Assembly: GCA_015233485.1 (NCBI GenBank)
Contig: JADFXO010000138.1
Coordinates: forward strand, 1 to 9,545
Origin: Nitrospirota bacterium
Lineage (GTDB): Bacteria > Nitrospirota > Thermodesulfovibrionia > Thermodesulfovibrionales > Magnetobacteriaceae
DNA length: 9,545 bases
Direction of reading: 5' to 3'
Part shown: positions 1 to 6,093 of the stretch, piece by piece
Numbering within the stretch: position 1 is the stretch's first letter
How the letters are laid out: each line of letters opens with the position of its first letter
Notes under the pieces: generated by a model
Told to the model about the DNA's origin: nothing
What the model saw: only the letters and a program-made list of their open reading frames with translations
Database searches by the model: none
Translations under genes and position numbers: made by a program

Positions 1-96
1 AATGAGCAGGATTTCCTCAGCCACCATACATGTGATAGGATAGTCCATCTTACCCGCTTGCCTATACTATCGCTTTATCAAGACATATTGAATGTA

Positions 97-106
97 ATCA
101 CCTCCC
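97..106 (-). promoter_or_regulatory. Near-perfect Shine-Dalgarno sequence without an open frame
   Basis: On the minus strand the ten bases GGGAGGTGAT match the anti-Shine-Dalgarno complement almost completely. The ATG after it (86-84) is followed at once by a serine codon and TGA. All three frames close within about 30 nt. The next open frame starts at ATG 48-46 (MDYPITCMVAEEILLI, continuing past the window edge) and has no ribosome binding site of its own. It may be the remains of a gene start destroyed by a deletion or frameshift, or a spurious match. Confidence 0.35.
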
Positions 107-167
107 GGAATATGTTATTCCTCGTATATGCCGCTAACATTTTTCTGCGCTGTTTTTACCATTTTAG

Positions 168-341
168 TTATTGTTGCTCCTTCTCCTGGTTCAACGATTG
201 TGTCACCAATGATAGAATGAAATCGTTTAGAGTCAGCATTTTTGACACTGCCGCCATCTTAATTTTTGTGTGAATTTCAACAGGAAACTCCAAAAGTAAT
301 TTCCTCGTTAACTTTGTTTCGTTTTTATTGCTGTTAATCAT
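168..341 (-). CDS. Small ribbon-helix-helix (Arc/CopG-like) DNA-binding protein, 57 aa
   Basis: I read this short frame on the minus strand: ATG at 341-339, TAA at 170-168. An AAGGAG ribosome binding site (353-348) lies 6 nt before the ATG, which fixes the start. The protein has a charged, Asn/Lys-rich N-terminus, then a short strand (RKLLLEFP, residues 13-20), an amphipathic helix (VEIHTKIKMAAVSKM, 21-35), a turn (LTLN) and a second helix (DFILSLVTQSL, 40-50). This is the strand-helix-turn-helix plan of ribbon-helix-helix repressors, which dimerise and insert the paired strands into the major groove. In this family such short proteins are antitoxins, plasmid partition or copy regulators, or small repressors. 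No toxin or ParA follows within the window: the 167 bases downstream hold only a 15-codon frame and an orphan ribosome binding site. The very AT-rich upstream DNA (about 361-440) is the obvious place for its promoter and operator. The fold is well supported; the role is unknown. Confidence 0.75.
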   Translation of the reverse strand: MINSNKNETKLTRKLLLEFPVEIHTKIKMAAVSKMLTLNDFILSLVTQSLNQEKEQQ

Positions 342-793
342 GCTTATCTCCTTTCCTTATTTAGGATATTTACTTTTCATATATCTATATAAATACTATT
401 TAAGCTTAGAATTTTTAAAATATTTATGAAAATAATTTTAAAAACCTCATAAACAGCCACAAAAAGTGAGAAATAAGGACTCTTTGATGGCGTCTTGAGG
501 ATTACATATGTCAAGATGTCCTAAAATGTTGAAAAAAGTTTAATATCCAACCAAGAAAGGAATGGATTCACTACTACAAAATACTTTTTTGCATCGCACT
601 CCTTGTACTCCCGAAATCTATATTCATACACTATAATCCTTCAAAGATATAAGTTTTCCTTTTCTCATAAGTATTTATATCAGGTGGTTGAACTGGTAAG
701 CTGGTAGGCTCCTCGCTGTTTTGATAGTGAAAACGAAACCTATCCTCTAAAGACAGGGCCGAGATACCACCAATACGAATATAAGGAAGGGAA
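342..793. other. Intergenic region between the divergent RHH gene and the 64-aa gene
   Basis: No convincing gene lies in these 452 bases. Positions 361-440 are extremely AT-rich and presumably carry the promoter of the leftward RHH gene, but no -35/-10 pair stands out. An imperfect hairpin is formed by AGGAC (476-480) with GTCCT (518-522) and by TCTTGA (493-498) with TCAAGA (511-516). It is not followed by a T-run, so it is more like an operator or an element end than a terminator. A perfect TATAAT (632-637) could be a -10 for rightward transcription into the leader at 683, but I see no good -35 at the right distance. The last 110 bases are described separately as a foldable leader. Confidence 0.5.
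683..771 (+). ncRNA. Possible structured 5' leader of the 64-aa gene (three nested stems)
   Basis: Three pairs of complementary segments nest correctly: GGTGGT (683-688) with ACCACC (766-771), GGTAGG (703-708) with CCTATC (739-744, one G-U pair), and GTTTT (718-722) with AAAAC (730-734) closing a 7-nt loop. The fold ends 11 nt before the Shine-Dalgarno region (783-791) of the gene at 794, the usual place for a cis-acting leader. An upstream TATAAT at 632-637 would start a transcript that contains it whole. I do not recognise a known riboswitch or ribozyme core. The stems are short, so this remains a candidate. Confidence 0.3.
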
Positions 794-988
794 ATGATGA
801 CTAATTCAGCGGACATTGATTGGGTAGGCAAGGCGACGGATTTATTTAGTAATCGGGTATTAGATGATTATCTGGAGAGAATCTGCATTTTGGAGTATGA
901 TGCCGGTCTAACGAGGGAAGTTGCTGAAAGGGAAGGATACCGGTTGATGCTTGAGAAATACGGAGATACGGCCTTTAAGGTTAGGTAA
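794..988 (+). CDS. Small mobile-element-associated protein with an ILEYDxGLxREVAE-type helical motif, 64 aa
   Basis: ATG at 794 (or the adjacent ATG at 797) is preceded by an AAGGAAGGG ribosome binding region at 783-791. The frame ends with TAA at 986-988. The product is acidic and mostly helical. Its centre, ERICILEYDAGLTREVAERE (residues 28-47), recalls a short motif that I know from small proteins and domain tails in bacterial mobile elements (general form ERAAIxEYDGGLxREEAE). That resemblance is from memory and is not tested here. The function of such proteins is unknown to me. It is the only complete confident gene on the plus strand and converges with the ParB-methyltransferase gene, with a 13-bp inverted repeat between the two ends. 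A 96-codon frame on the opposite strand covers it but has no ribosome binding site. Confidence 0.65.
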   Translation: MMTNSADIDWVGKATDLFSNRVLDDYLERICILEYDAGLTREVAEREGYRLMLEKYGDTAFKVR

Positions 989-1002
989 CGTAAGGTAGTT
1001 GC

Positions 1003-1059
1003 TGTAAAAGTCTTTTCAGAGTGTGTGTAAAATGATAGATTAAAGTAAAGACTTTTACA
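1003..1059. repeat. Perfect 13-bp inverted repeat, 31-nt spacer, between convergent genes
   Basis: TGTAAAAGTCTTT (1003-1015) is exactly the reverse complement of AAAGACTTTTACA (1047-1059). The repeat lies 14 nt past the stop of the + gene (988) and 79 nt past the stop of the - gene (1139). Neither arm is followed by a T-run, so it is not a classical intrinsic terminator. A protein-binding or recombination site is equally possible. A near copy of one arm, TGTAAAAGCCTT, occurs at 9012-9023. Confidence 0.65.
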
Positions 1060-1138
1060 ATCGAGAGAACCAAGAGTGTGGATTCCATCACTTGTTATAC
1101 CCATTCGCCGTTTACCGGTATCTTCACCAAATAAGACA

Positions 1139-2362
1139 TCAAACACGCCGCCAAACAACTAAGTCTCGGTGTATTACTAAGTCAACTCTTTTTTCTTTAG
1201 CCCTTATCACCATTTGAGGGGTGCATTGTTGGGTTGAGTATGGAAGAATCCTGCGCATTTCTATTTTGTATTTGCCGTCAAGTAACTTTGCGAACCTAAA
1301 GATATGATCCTCATAAACCATATTGTTCCGATACTGTGTTGGGGCAATCACGATTGATATCCTTTTTGCCTTTCTTCCGATAAGCTCCTTTAGGAAGAGC
1401 TCAAACGTGGAATAAAAATCTTCAAGGCTCATGTTTCCCAAGCATTCCTTGTCTTTGGAGTACTTATTTCCGGCTTGTATCCAGTAAGGTGGGTCTAGAA
1501 ACACAAAGTCGGGTAACGGTAAATCCTCCGGCAAGCCATCTGCGATATCCCATTGTTTAATGTCATCCTCAAGCCCCTGCTTTACAACACGATCTGAACA
1601 GTAATAACGGCGGTGCCAAGCTTTACATACTTTCACCGTGGTGCCACTTCCAGCGAAAGGATCGTAGACAATTTCCAGGGGCTCTGTGTGGTAATAAATC
1701 AGATTTTCCATATAGGCAGCCGGGAATGCGCCAAAGTGTGACTTATCGTCTCCGTTTTTCAAAGACCATATCGAATACAGGTATGGATTGAAATTTTTAG
1801 TACTTTCGGCAAGATTGCCATTTTTTCTAAAATTATCGATTATGTTCGATACTGTTTTTTGAGTAAGTTCAAACTTTTCAGCGATGGCCTCTTGCGTATT
1901 CCAGGCTCGTAGATATTCGGAGATGATAAGCTTGTTTCTATGCTCTTCAAGATCCTTACGCTTTGCCTGAGTCCAATAACGAACAGTCCGTTCTGACACT
2001 GAGAGTATGCTTGCAATTTTAGCGGTTGAGATTATGTCGCACCTTTTAACGGCAAATATACGTTTCTCTTCAGTGCTCAACTGTTTGCCGTGTGCCGAAT
2101 TATATTTATACGCCAATATCTCAAGATGGGCTTCGCTTTCGGTTTCAATAATGTCAGCCGGAATTGTGTTAGCGCCAGCTCTCTTATGGGCCAACCATCT
2201 ATGGCGACCATCAATAAGGATGTTGTTCTGATTAATCATGATTGCTGGCAATCGTTCAATATCCTGCTGGTATATTTCAATTAAGCTATGATCAACCTCA
2301 ATCCTCGGATATAAATCATCTCTATAAACTATGTCTTCTACTGCTACTCCCTGTACTGCCAT
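1139..2362 (-). CDS. ParB/sulfiredoxin-like domain fused to HTH and a DNA methyltransferase, 407 aa
   Basis: Likely binds DNA through its N-terminal half and transfers a methyl group from S-adenosylmethionine to adenine N6 or cytosine N4 with its C-terminal half. Residues 1-100 form a ParB-like domain with the signature ILIDGRHRWLAHKRAG (48-63). A helix-turn-helix follows (IASILSVSERTVRYW, 116-130), then a second HTH-like segment (AIAEKFELTQKTVSNII, 159-175). The methyltransferase part runs from about 192, with motif X-like FPAAYMENLIYY (213-224), motif I YDPFAGSGTT (233-242) and catalytic motif IV DPPY (290-293), all intact. The motif order X-I-IV differs from the beta-class enzyme at 6094. 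The ATG start has AGGAGG (2377-2372) 9 nt upstream. It lies 38 nt after the 194-aa gene, so co-transcription is likely. Such fusions are known from phages and integrative elements of Firmicutes and archaea. The specificity cannot be read from sequence. Confidence 0.9.
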   Translation of the reverse strand: MAVQGVAVEDIVYRDDLYPRIEVDHSLIEIYQQDIERLPAIMINQNNILIDGRHRWLAHKRAGANTIPADIIETESEAHLEILAYKYNSAHGKQLSTEEKRIFAVKRCDIISTAKIASILSVSERTVRYWTQAKRKDLEEHRNKLIISEYLRAWNTQEAIAEKFELTQKTVSNIIDNFRKNGNLAESTKNFNPYLYSIWSLKNGDDKSHFGAFPAAYMENLIYYHTEPLEIVYDPFAGSGTTVKVCKAWHRRYYCSDRVVKQGLEDDIKQWDIADGLPEDLPLPDFVFLDPPYWIQAGNKYSKDKECLGNMSLEDFYSTFELFLKELIGRKAKRISIVIAPTQYRNNMVYEDHIFRFAKLLDGKYKIEMRRILPYSTQQCTPQMVIRAKEKRVDLVIHRDLVVWRRV

Positions 2363-2400
2363 ACTAATTTTCCTCCTGAATTGTTCCTAATTTAAAATAT

Positions 2401-2985
2401 TTAATTGATACTTTTAAAATTAAATCCCTCTAATATATCAATAACCTCAATCAACTGCTTTTCACCATTTTTATCCAGCTCTCTCTTCAGCCTGTGCAAC
2501 TCTTTAAAAGAATTTAAATGTTTCGCAGCCAATCTGTTAATACCGCGTGATATCTCTTGGGTGGTCAGATAGGACAGTCCGTCTTTCGATTTTACTATGG
2601 CGGAAACAACCTTTAAGTAGTCGGAATACTCTGCGTCTATTAATTGCTCTAACCGCTTTTGCCGCTTCTTAAATTCTATCGTAAAATCATATGCAACGTT
2701 TGCGGCACTGGTCATATAAGTGCGCCTGCGCGTGACATTTTGAAACTCTGAAATTGCATCAGAGGAGTGGGCTTCGGATAAATTTGTATCGTCGTTCCCC
2801 GTTTGCTTGTCTCCATTAGCATATAAGTTACAATCGTCAACTAGCTCCGTGTGGTCTGATTCGACGTTACCTTCTGCAAGGATGCCCTCTTCGACATTCT
2901 CAGACAACACCTCAACTGTTTTGTGGTCATCATCGCACCTACCATAATTTTTCTCCAGGTTAAAAAGAAACATTCTCATACCCAT
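2401..2985 (-). CDS. Unrecognised protein: acidic linker plus C-terminal helical domain, 194 aa
   Basis: I do not recognise this family. The start chosen is ATG 2985-2983, with AAGGAG (2998-2993) 7 nt upstream. The same frame is open back to an ATG at 3108 that overlaps the stop of the ATPase gene (TAATG), but that start has no ribosome binding site. The extra 41 residues would be encoded by a perfect palindrome (3033-3073), giving a Cys/Tyr/Val-rich stretch that does not look like protein. The product has a short N-terminal segment (MFLFNLEKNYG, 5-15), a long acidic low-complexity stretch (about 17-80, rich in D, E, N, S) and a basic then helical C-terminal domain (about 86-190) with coiled-coil-like heptads (FKKRQKRLEQLIDAEYSDYL, 105-124). 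No catalytic motif is visible. Its place between the DUF927-like ATPase and the ParB-methyltransferase suggests an accessory DNA-binding or adaptor subunit, which is inference only. Confidence 0.7.
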   Translation of the reverse strand: MGMRMFLFNLEKNYGRCDDDHKTVEVLSENVEEGILAEGNVESDHTELVDDCNLYANGDKQTGNDDTNLSEAHSSDAISEFQNVTRRRTYMTSAANVAYDFTIEFKKRQKRLEQLIDAEYSDYLKVVSAIVKSKDGLSYLTTQEISRGINRLAAKHLNSFKELHRLKRELDKNGEKQLIEVIDILEGFNFKSIN

Positions 2986-3032
2986 CGTTAATCTCCTTTT
3001 TTTATAAGTGTGTCTTAAATTCATGTAACAAC

Positions 3033-3073
3033 CGTAGCAAACGTAACAAGCTACTGTTGTTACGTTTGCTACG
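3033..3073. repeat. Perfect 17-bp inverted repeat with 7-nt loop
   Basis: CGTAGCAAACGTAACAA (3033-3049) and TTGTTACGTTTGCTACG (3057-3073) are exact reverse complements around the loop GCTACTG. A further partial copy of the TTGTTAC end lies just outside the left arm (GTAACA at 3025-3030). The element sits between the ATPase gene and the ribosome binding site of the 194-aa gene. No T-run follows on the minus strand; on the plus strand TCATTTTT follows. Possible roles are an operator, an attenuating hairpin in the polycistronic message, or a binding site or origin for a replication or partition protein of the element. Confidence 0.85.
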
Positions 3074-3107
3074 TCATTTTTACCTATATATAGATTTATA
3101 TTAGTCA

Positions 3108-5018
3108 TTATATGTTGTTAAAAAAGGCTCTGATGATTTTTATTACTCTAATCGTCTTGCCGCCAATCCGCTCAACAAAAGTATTGCCGTCTCTGGTTGC
3201 AATGATTCCCTTACTTGACAGCATGGAGTAAAACATATTTTTAGTTGCCGGGAATTGCCCAAGATGATATTTCTGTACCGTCGCCCACATGACCTCCGGC
3301 AGCAAATAGAAATAAACATCATCAAACCAGCCAATAATCTCGCCGCCACCAATATAATCGTCGGTAAGCGATTTATGATTCAACCTGACTTTTTCCTGAG
3401 TAATCAACATCTCTAAAAGTCCTGCAAATAGTTTAACTGGGTCTTCCCTTTGTATACGGCAGGCCTGCTTCTGGGCCAACTCTTTGAAAATGCCGAACGC
3501 CTCGTCTTTTATTCTTACCGCCTCGCTATCTGATAGTAAGCCCCTTTCTACAATCCACGTTAAAGCTATAGTCAAAGCAAATTGCAAAAAGGACAGTTGT
3601 TCAGCGGTCTTTAAGTGTTGCCCCTTTTCATGGTATTGGTCTCTAATTATTCCAAATTGCGTCCTAAAGGTATCCTGGATTTCTTTCATGTGTTCTGACA
3701 ACCAGAGAATATAACTTGATGTCGCATGAGGTAATAGATGAGCGTTTGCCTGCAAAACTTTGAGTTTATCTGTATCTATATCGTCTTTTGATATGTCGAT
3801 TACCATTAGTCTTGCTTGGGTACTTTGTATTTTGGGGTCTAACTCAGAGGTAATTAGTAATAATCCTCGTGGTTCACGCCGCCTCTTGTCAGTTAGCCGA
3901 CCCCTTGCCGTCCTATTGCTGAAACTCCTAATCAGGCGATGGGCTGTCAGTTCCATTTCATCACTTTTGCCTTGTGTAATAGATGGGTGCAGGTCATCCA
4001 CGAGCATAATAACATCCTTTAATAAATAAGCCCAGTACTCCAATATATTGGCCGTGTCCTCGAAATTTTGTAACATTTCGACGTTTACAAAATTCCCTGA
4101 ATGCGATAGTAGAAGTGTGGCAACCGTTGTCTTGTAGCTACCCGTTGCCCCAAGCAACATCATTGAGAAGTTCGGCGGTGGTATTAGAAGGCTTGTCATG
4201 GCTGATAACATCAGGTAAGCCCATAGCGGGTATGTAATGGCAGGATTACCTATAGTCAGGAAGGATAGGCTGGCGTTTATAGCGTCGATTTCATTTTCCG
4301 CTTTAGTGGGGAGATTATACCGGCTAATCTCACGGGGCAAGTTCACGCGTATTGTGTTTTCCGAACCAACACCACCACCGGCAGTCAAAAAAGTCGATTT
4401 ACCGTTAATCACACGCCAACCAGTATGGGAAAACACCTTAACTTCCCTTATATTTCTTGAGTTAAGCTGAATATAGTGTCTAATGTATGCCACATTTATA
4501 CATGGTTCAACGACTGCATCTGGCCCCAACTGACTTATCCACTTCATCGATTGGAACAGGTATTCTGGTATCGTAATCGTGTAGGACACATTATTCTTGA
4601 TTGTTTCAATTACGTAATAATTCTTTGTCTCAGTTCCATCGTCTATACAAATTTTCTCAACGATTTTAGAGTTAAAATTACAAAGTGGTATTTTATCGGT
4701 AATTCCACCTCTTAATGCATTTTTAAATACGCGACCCTCGTTTTCATCCCAGGCATACTGTGGTAAATGAATACCAGCCGGAACTGGGGTGTCACACTGG
4801 GAAACAGTTCCTACCGATATAGTTATACCATCTACTGGACGACGATTCTCTATTTTCCGTCTTTTCTTAATCGCTTTTGCCTCTGATACTTCCTCAACTT
4901 TACTCGGTACTGGACTGACTTCGTCAACTGATGGTTCGCCGTCATCACAATAATCGAACAGGCTACGTTGGACGGAGGCTTGTTTTGTTTGTCTCTTTGA
5001 AATTTTACTGTTTGCCAC
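3108..5018 (-). CDS. DUF927-like P-loop ATPase (helicase/primase-associated), 636 aa
   Basis: Probably an ATP-driven motor used in replication or DNA processing of the element. The Walker A loop is GATGSYKTT (residues 290-298), Walker B is VIMLVDD (336-342), and a sensor-like strand LLLITSE (386-392) with nearby arginines follows. In front lies SHTGWRVINGKSTFLTAGGG (197-216), which resembles the GW-containing signature of DUF927 proteins. These occur in phages and integrative elements beside or fused to primase and helicase domains. The C-terminal 120 residues look like a small winged domain (YLLPEVMWATVQKY, 571-584). The start is GTG 5018-5016 with AGAGGA 11 nt upstream; the same spacing and the N-terminal tag MANSKISKR...QRSLFDY recur in the MT-A70 gene. 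Residues 17-21, QRSLF, resemble a sliding-clamp binding motif. A basic, disordered linker (about 25-65) joins tag and body. The stop overlaps an ATG (TAATG). No primase active site is seen. Confidence 0.8.
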   Translation of the reverse strand: MANSKISKRQTKQASVQRSLFDYCDDGEPSVDEVSPVPSKVEEVSEAKAIKKRRKIENRRPVDGITISVGTVSQCDTPVPAGIHLPQYAWDENEGRVFKNALRGGITDKIPLCNFNSKIVEKICIDDGTETKNYYVIETIKNNVSYTITIPEYLFQSMKWISQLGPDAVVEPCINVAYIRHYIQLNSRNIREVKVFSHTGWRVINGKSTFLTAGGGVGSENTIRVNLPREISRYNLPTKAENEIDAINASLSFLTIGNPAITYPLWAYLMLSAMTSLLIPPPNFSMMLLGATGSYKTTVATLLLSHSGNFVNVEMLQNFEDTANILEYWAYLLKDVIMLVDDLHPSITQGKSDEMELTAHRLIRSFSNRTARGRLTDKRRREPRGLLLITSELDPKIQSTQARLMVIDISKDDIDTDKLKVLQANAHLLPHATSSYILWLSEHMKEIQDTFRTQFGIIRDQYHEKGQHLKTAEQLSFLQFALTIALTWIVERGLLSDSEAVRIKDEAFGIFKELAQKQACRIQREDPVKLFAGLLEMLITQEKVRLNHKSLTDDYIGGGEIIGWFDDVYFYLLPEVMWATVQKYHLGQFPATKNMFYSMLSSKGIIATRDGNTFVERIGGKTIRVIKIIRAFFNNI

Positions 5019-5047
5019 TTAAAATATTCCTCTCAAGTAAATTAATC

Positions 5048-5065
5048 ACGCTCAAAATGTAGCGT
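5048..5065. repeat. 18-bp palindromic leader box, copy 1 (upstream of the ATPase gene)
   Basis: ACGCTCAAAATGTAGCGT, with ends ACGCT and AGCGT forming a 5-bp inverted repeat around 8 bases. It ends exactly 29 nt before the GTG start of the DUF927-like gene. An identical copy lies at 5946-5963. Symmetry and fixed spacing suggest an operator or a small RNA hairpin in the leader. Confidence 0.85.
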
Positions 5066-5154
5066 CTACTCCTTTTAAATCACTAATAAATTCAGACGGA
5101 AACTATTTAAAGCAATTAAAACAGTCACCTTCTAATTTATTTGATTCAAACCTG

Positions 5155-5916
5155 TTACTGTGGTTCATATGTGTATAACTTATATTTATTGGTGGTGCTG
5201 CAGTATGCATATAAGTCCCACCCCTCAGGTAACATCATCCCTGGAAACACGACAAGCTTGTTATGTTTTGGATAAATGTTTTCTATATGTTCTATTACAG
5301 TTCGAGGTTTCCTACTACCGGTTACCTCTTTAGTCTTTATAACTGAAGGCGGACGGTCTTTTGGCTTTAATGGCATTTTTATATGGCCTTTACTTCCTAT
5401 AAGAACTGAGTCGTGTTGCTGTTGATAGTAACAGTCAGTAAGTGTCGTTTTATGTGACCATACGGCTGACGTCTGAAATTCAAAACCCCAGGCGTTCATC
5501 ACTTTTATAGCATTATGAATATGATCTGGAGGGCACCAGAGATACAATATGCAATCCTTATCTGAGGGTATGTCCAGATCGCATAGGCCTTGTATATCCG
5601 TGAAATAGTCTTCACACCATTCCATAACACGTTGGTCCCACAATGGATCGCAGTAAATAATCTGATACTTCTTCTCTATCGTCAACAGTCGCACAGGTTT
5701 AAAAGTTGTTCCAGCCAGCCACTGACGCTCCAATTCTTTTGCCGAAACGTTGGTAGCATCGGTCTTTACTGTCTTAGATGATGCTTTCCGTTTCCTCGTT
5801 ATCTTATCTGTTGTGCGTTCAACTGATGTTTCAATAACACCATCAACGTAATCGAATAGGCTGTATTGTCCGGCCATTTCTGTTTGTTCCCTCTTAGAAA
5901 TTTTGCTTTTCGCCAC
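5155..5916 (-). CDS. MT-A70 family adenine methyltransferase with DPLW variant motif, 253 aa
   Basis: Belongs by motif order to the MT-A70 family, whose bacterial members mostly methylate adenine N6 in DNA. In order it shows the catalytic-motif position IIYCDPLWD (86-94), LYLWCPPDHIHNAIKVMNAW (125-144), GFEFQTSAVW (144-153), GSRKP (200-204) and the C-terminal PGMMLPEGWDLYAY (225-238). The usual catalytic motif is DPPW; here the second proline is leucine (codons GAT CCA TTG TGG). Tryptophan and aspartate remain, so activity is possible but not assured. I chose GTG 5916-5914 because an AAGGA site lies 9 nt upstream and this makes the N-terminus (MAKSKISKR...QYSLFDY) align without gaps with the ATPase at 3108. 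A TTG two codons earlier is too close to the site. QYSLF at 17-21 resembles a sliding-clamp binding peptide. A Lys/Arg/Ser/Thr-rich linker (about 28-58) joins tag and enzyme. The gene lies between the ATPase and the beta-class methyltransferase. Confidence 0.85.
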   Translation of the reverse strand: MAKSKISKREQTEMAGQYSLFDYVDGVIETSVERTTDKITRKRKASSKTVKTDATNVSAKELERQWLAGTTFKPVRLLTIEKKYQIIYCDPLWDQRVMEWCEDYFTDIQGLCDLDIPSDKDCILYLWCPPDHIHNAIKVMNAWGFEFQTSAVWSHKTTLTDCYYQQQHDSVLIGSKGHIKMPLKPKDRPPSVIKTKEVTGSRKPRTVIEHIENIYPKHNKLVVFPGMMLPEGWDLYAYCSTTNKYKLYTYEPQ

Positions 5917-5945
5917 TTCCAATCATCCTTTTCCAGTTAAGTTAT

Positions 5946-5963
5946 ACGCTCAAAATGTAGCGT
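5946..5963. repeat. 18-bp palindromic leader box, copy 2 (upstream of the MT-A70 gene)
   Basis: Identical in all 18 bases to the copy at 5048-5065, in the same orientation, and likewise 29 nt before a GTG start. About 23 bases further upstream in transcription direction are also weakly similar (roughly 14 of 23 identical), while the 29 nt between box and start are conserved mainly around the ribosome binding site. This points to an old duplication of the leader in which the box has been kept under selection. Confidence 0.85.
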
Positions 5964-6093
5964 TTATACTTATTTAGTCATTAAAATAGTTTCTGTCATT
6001 GGTGCGTTTTAAATATATTTCTTATGCCCTGCTTGATGCTCCTGAAACTCATACCTCATATTTAGATACTCGCCGATATTGGATATCGCCAAA

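Noticed and set aside
58..273. 71-codon frame on the plus strand
   Set aside because: Antisense to the RHH gene, hydrophobic and aromatic-rich as expected of a mirror frame, no ribosome binding site.
683..771. Hammerhead-like ribozyme (AAAAC followed by GAAA)
   Set aside because: The conserved CTGATGA core and the required stem order are missing.
631..831. 66-codon frame on the minus strand
   Set aside because: TTG start without a ribosome binding site; it covers the foldable leader and the start of the + strand gene in the antisense direction.
868..1158. 96-codon frame on the minus strand overlapping the end of the ParB-methyltransferase gene
   Set aside because: It starts at TTG with no ribosome binding site, lies opposite the better supported 64-aa gene, runs through the 13-bp inverted repeat, and its product matches nothing I recognise.
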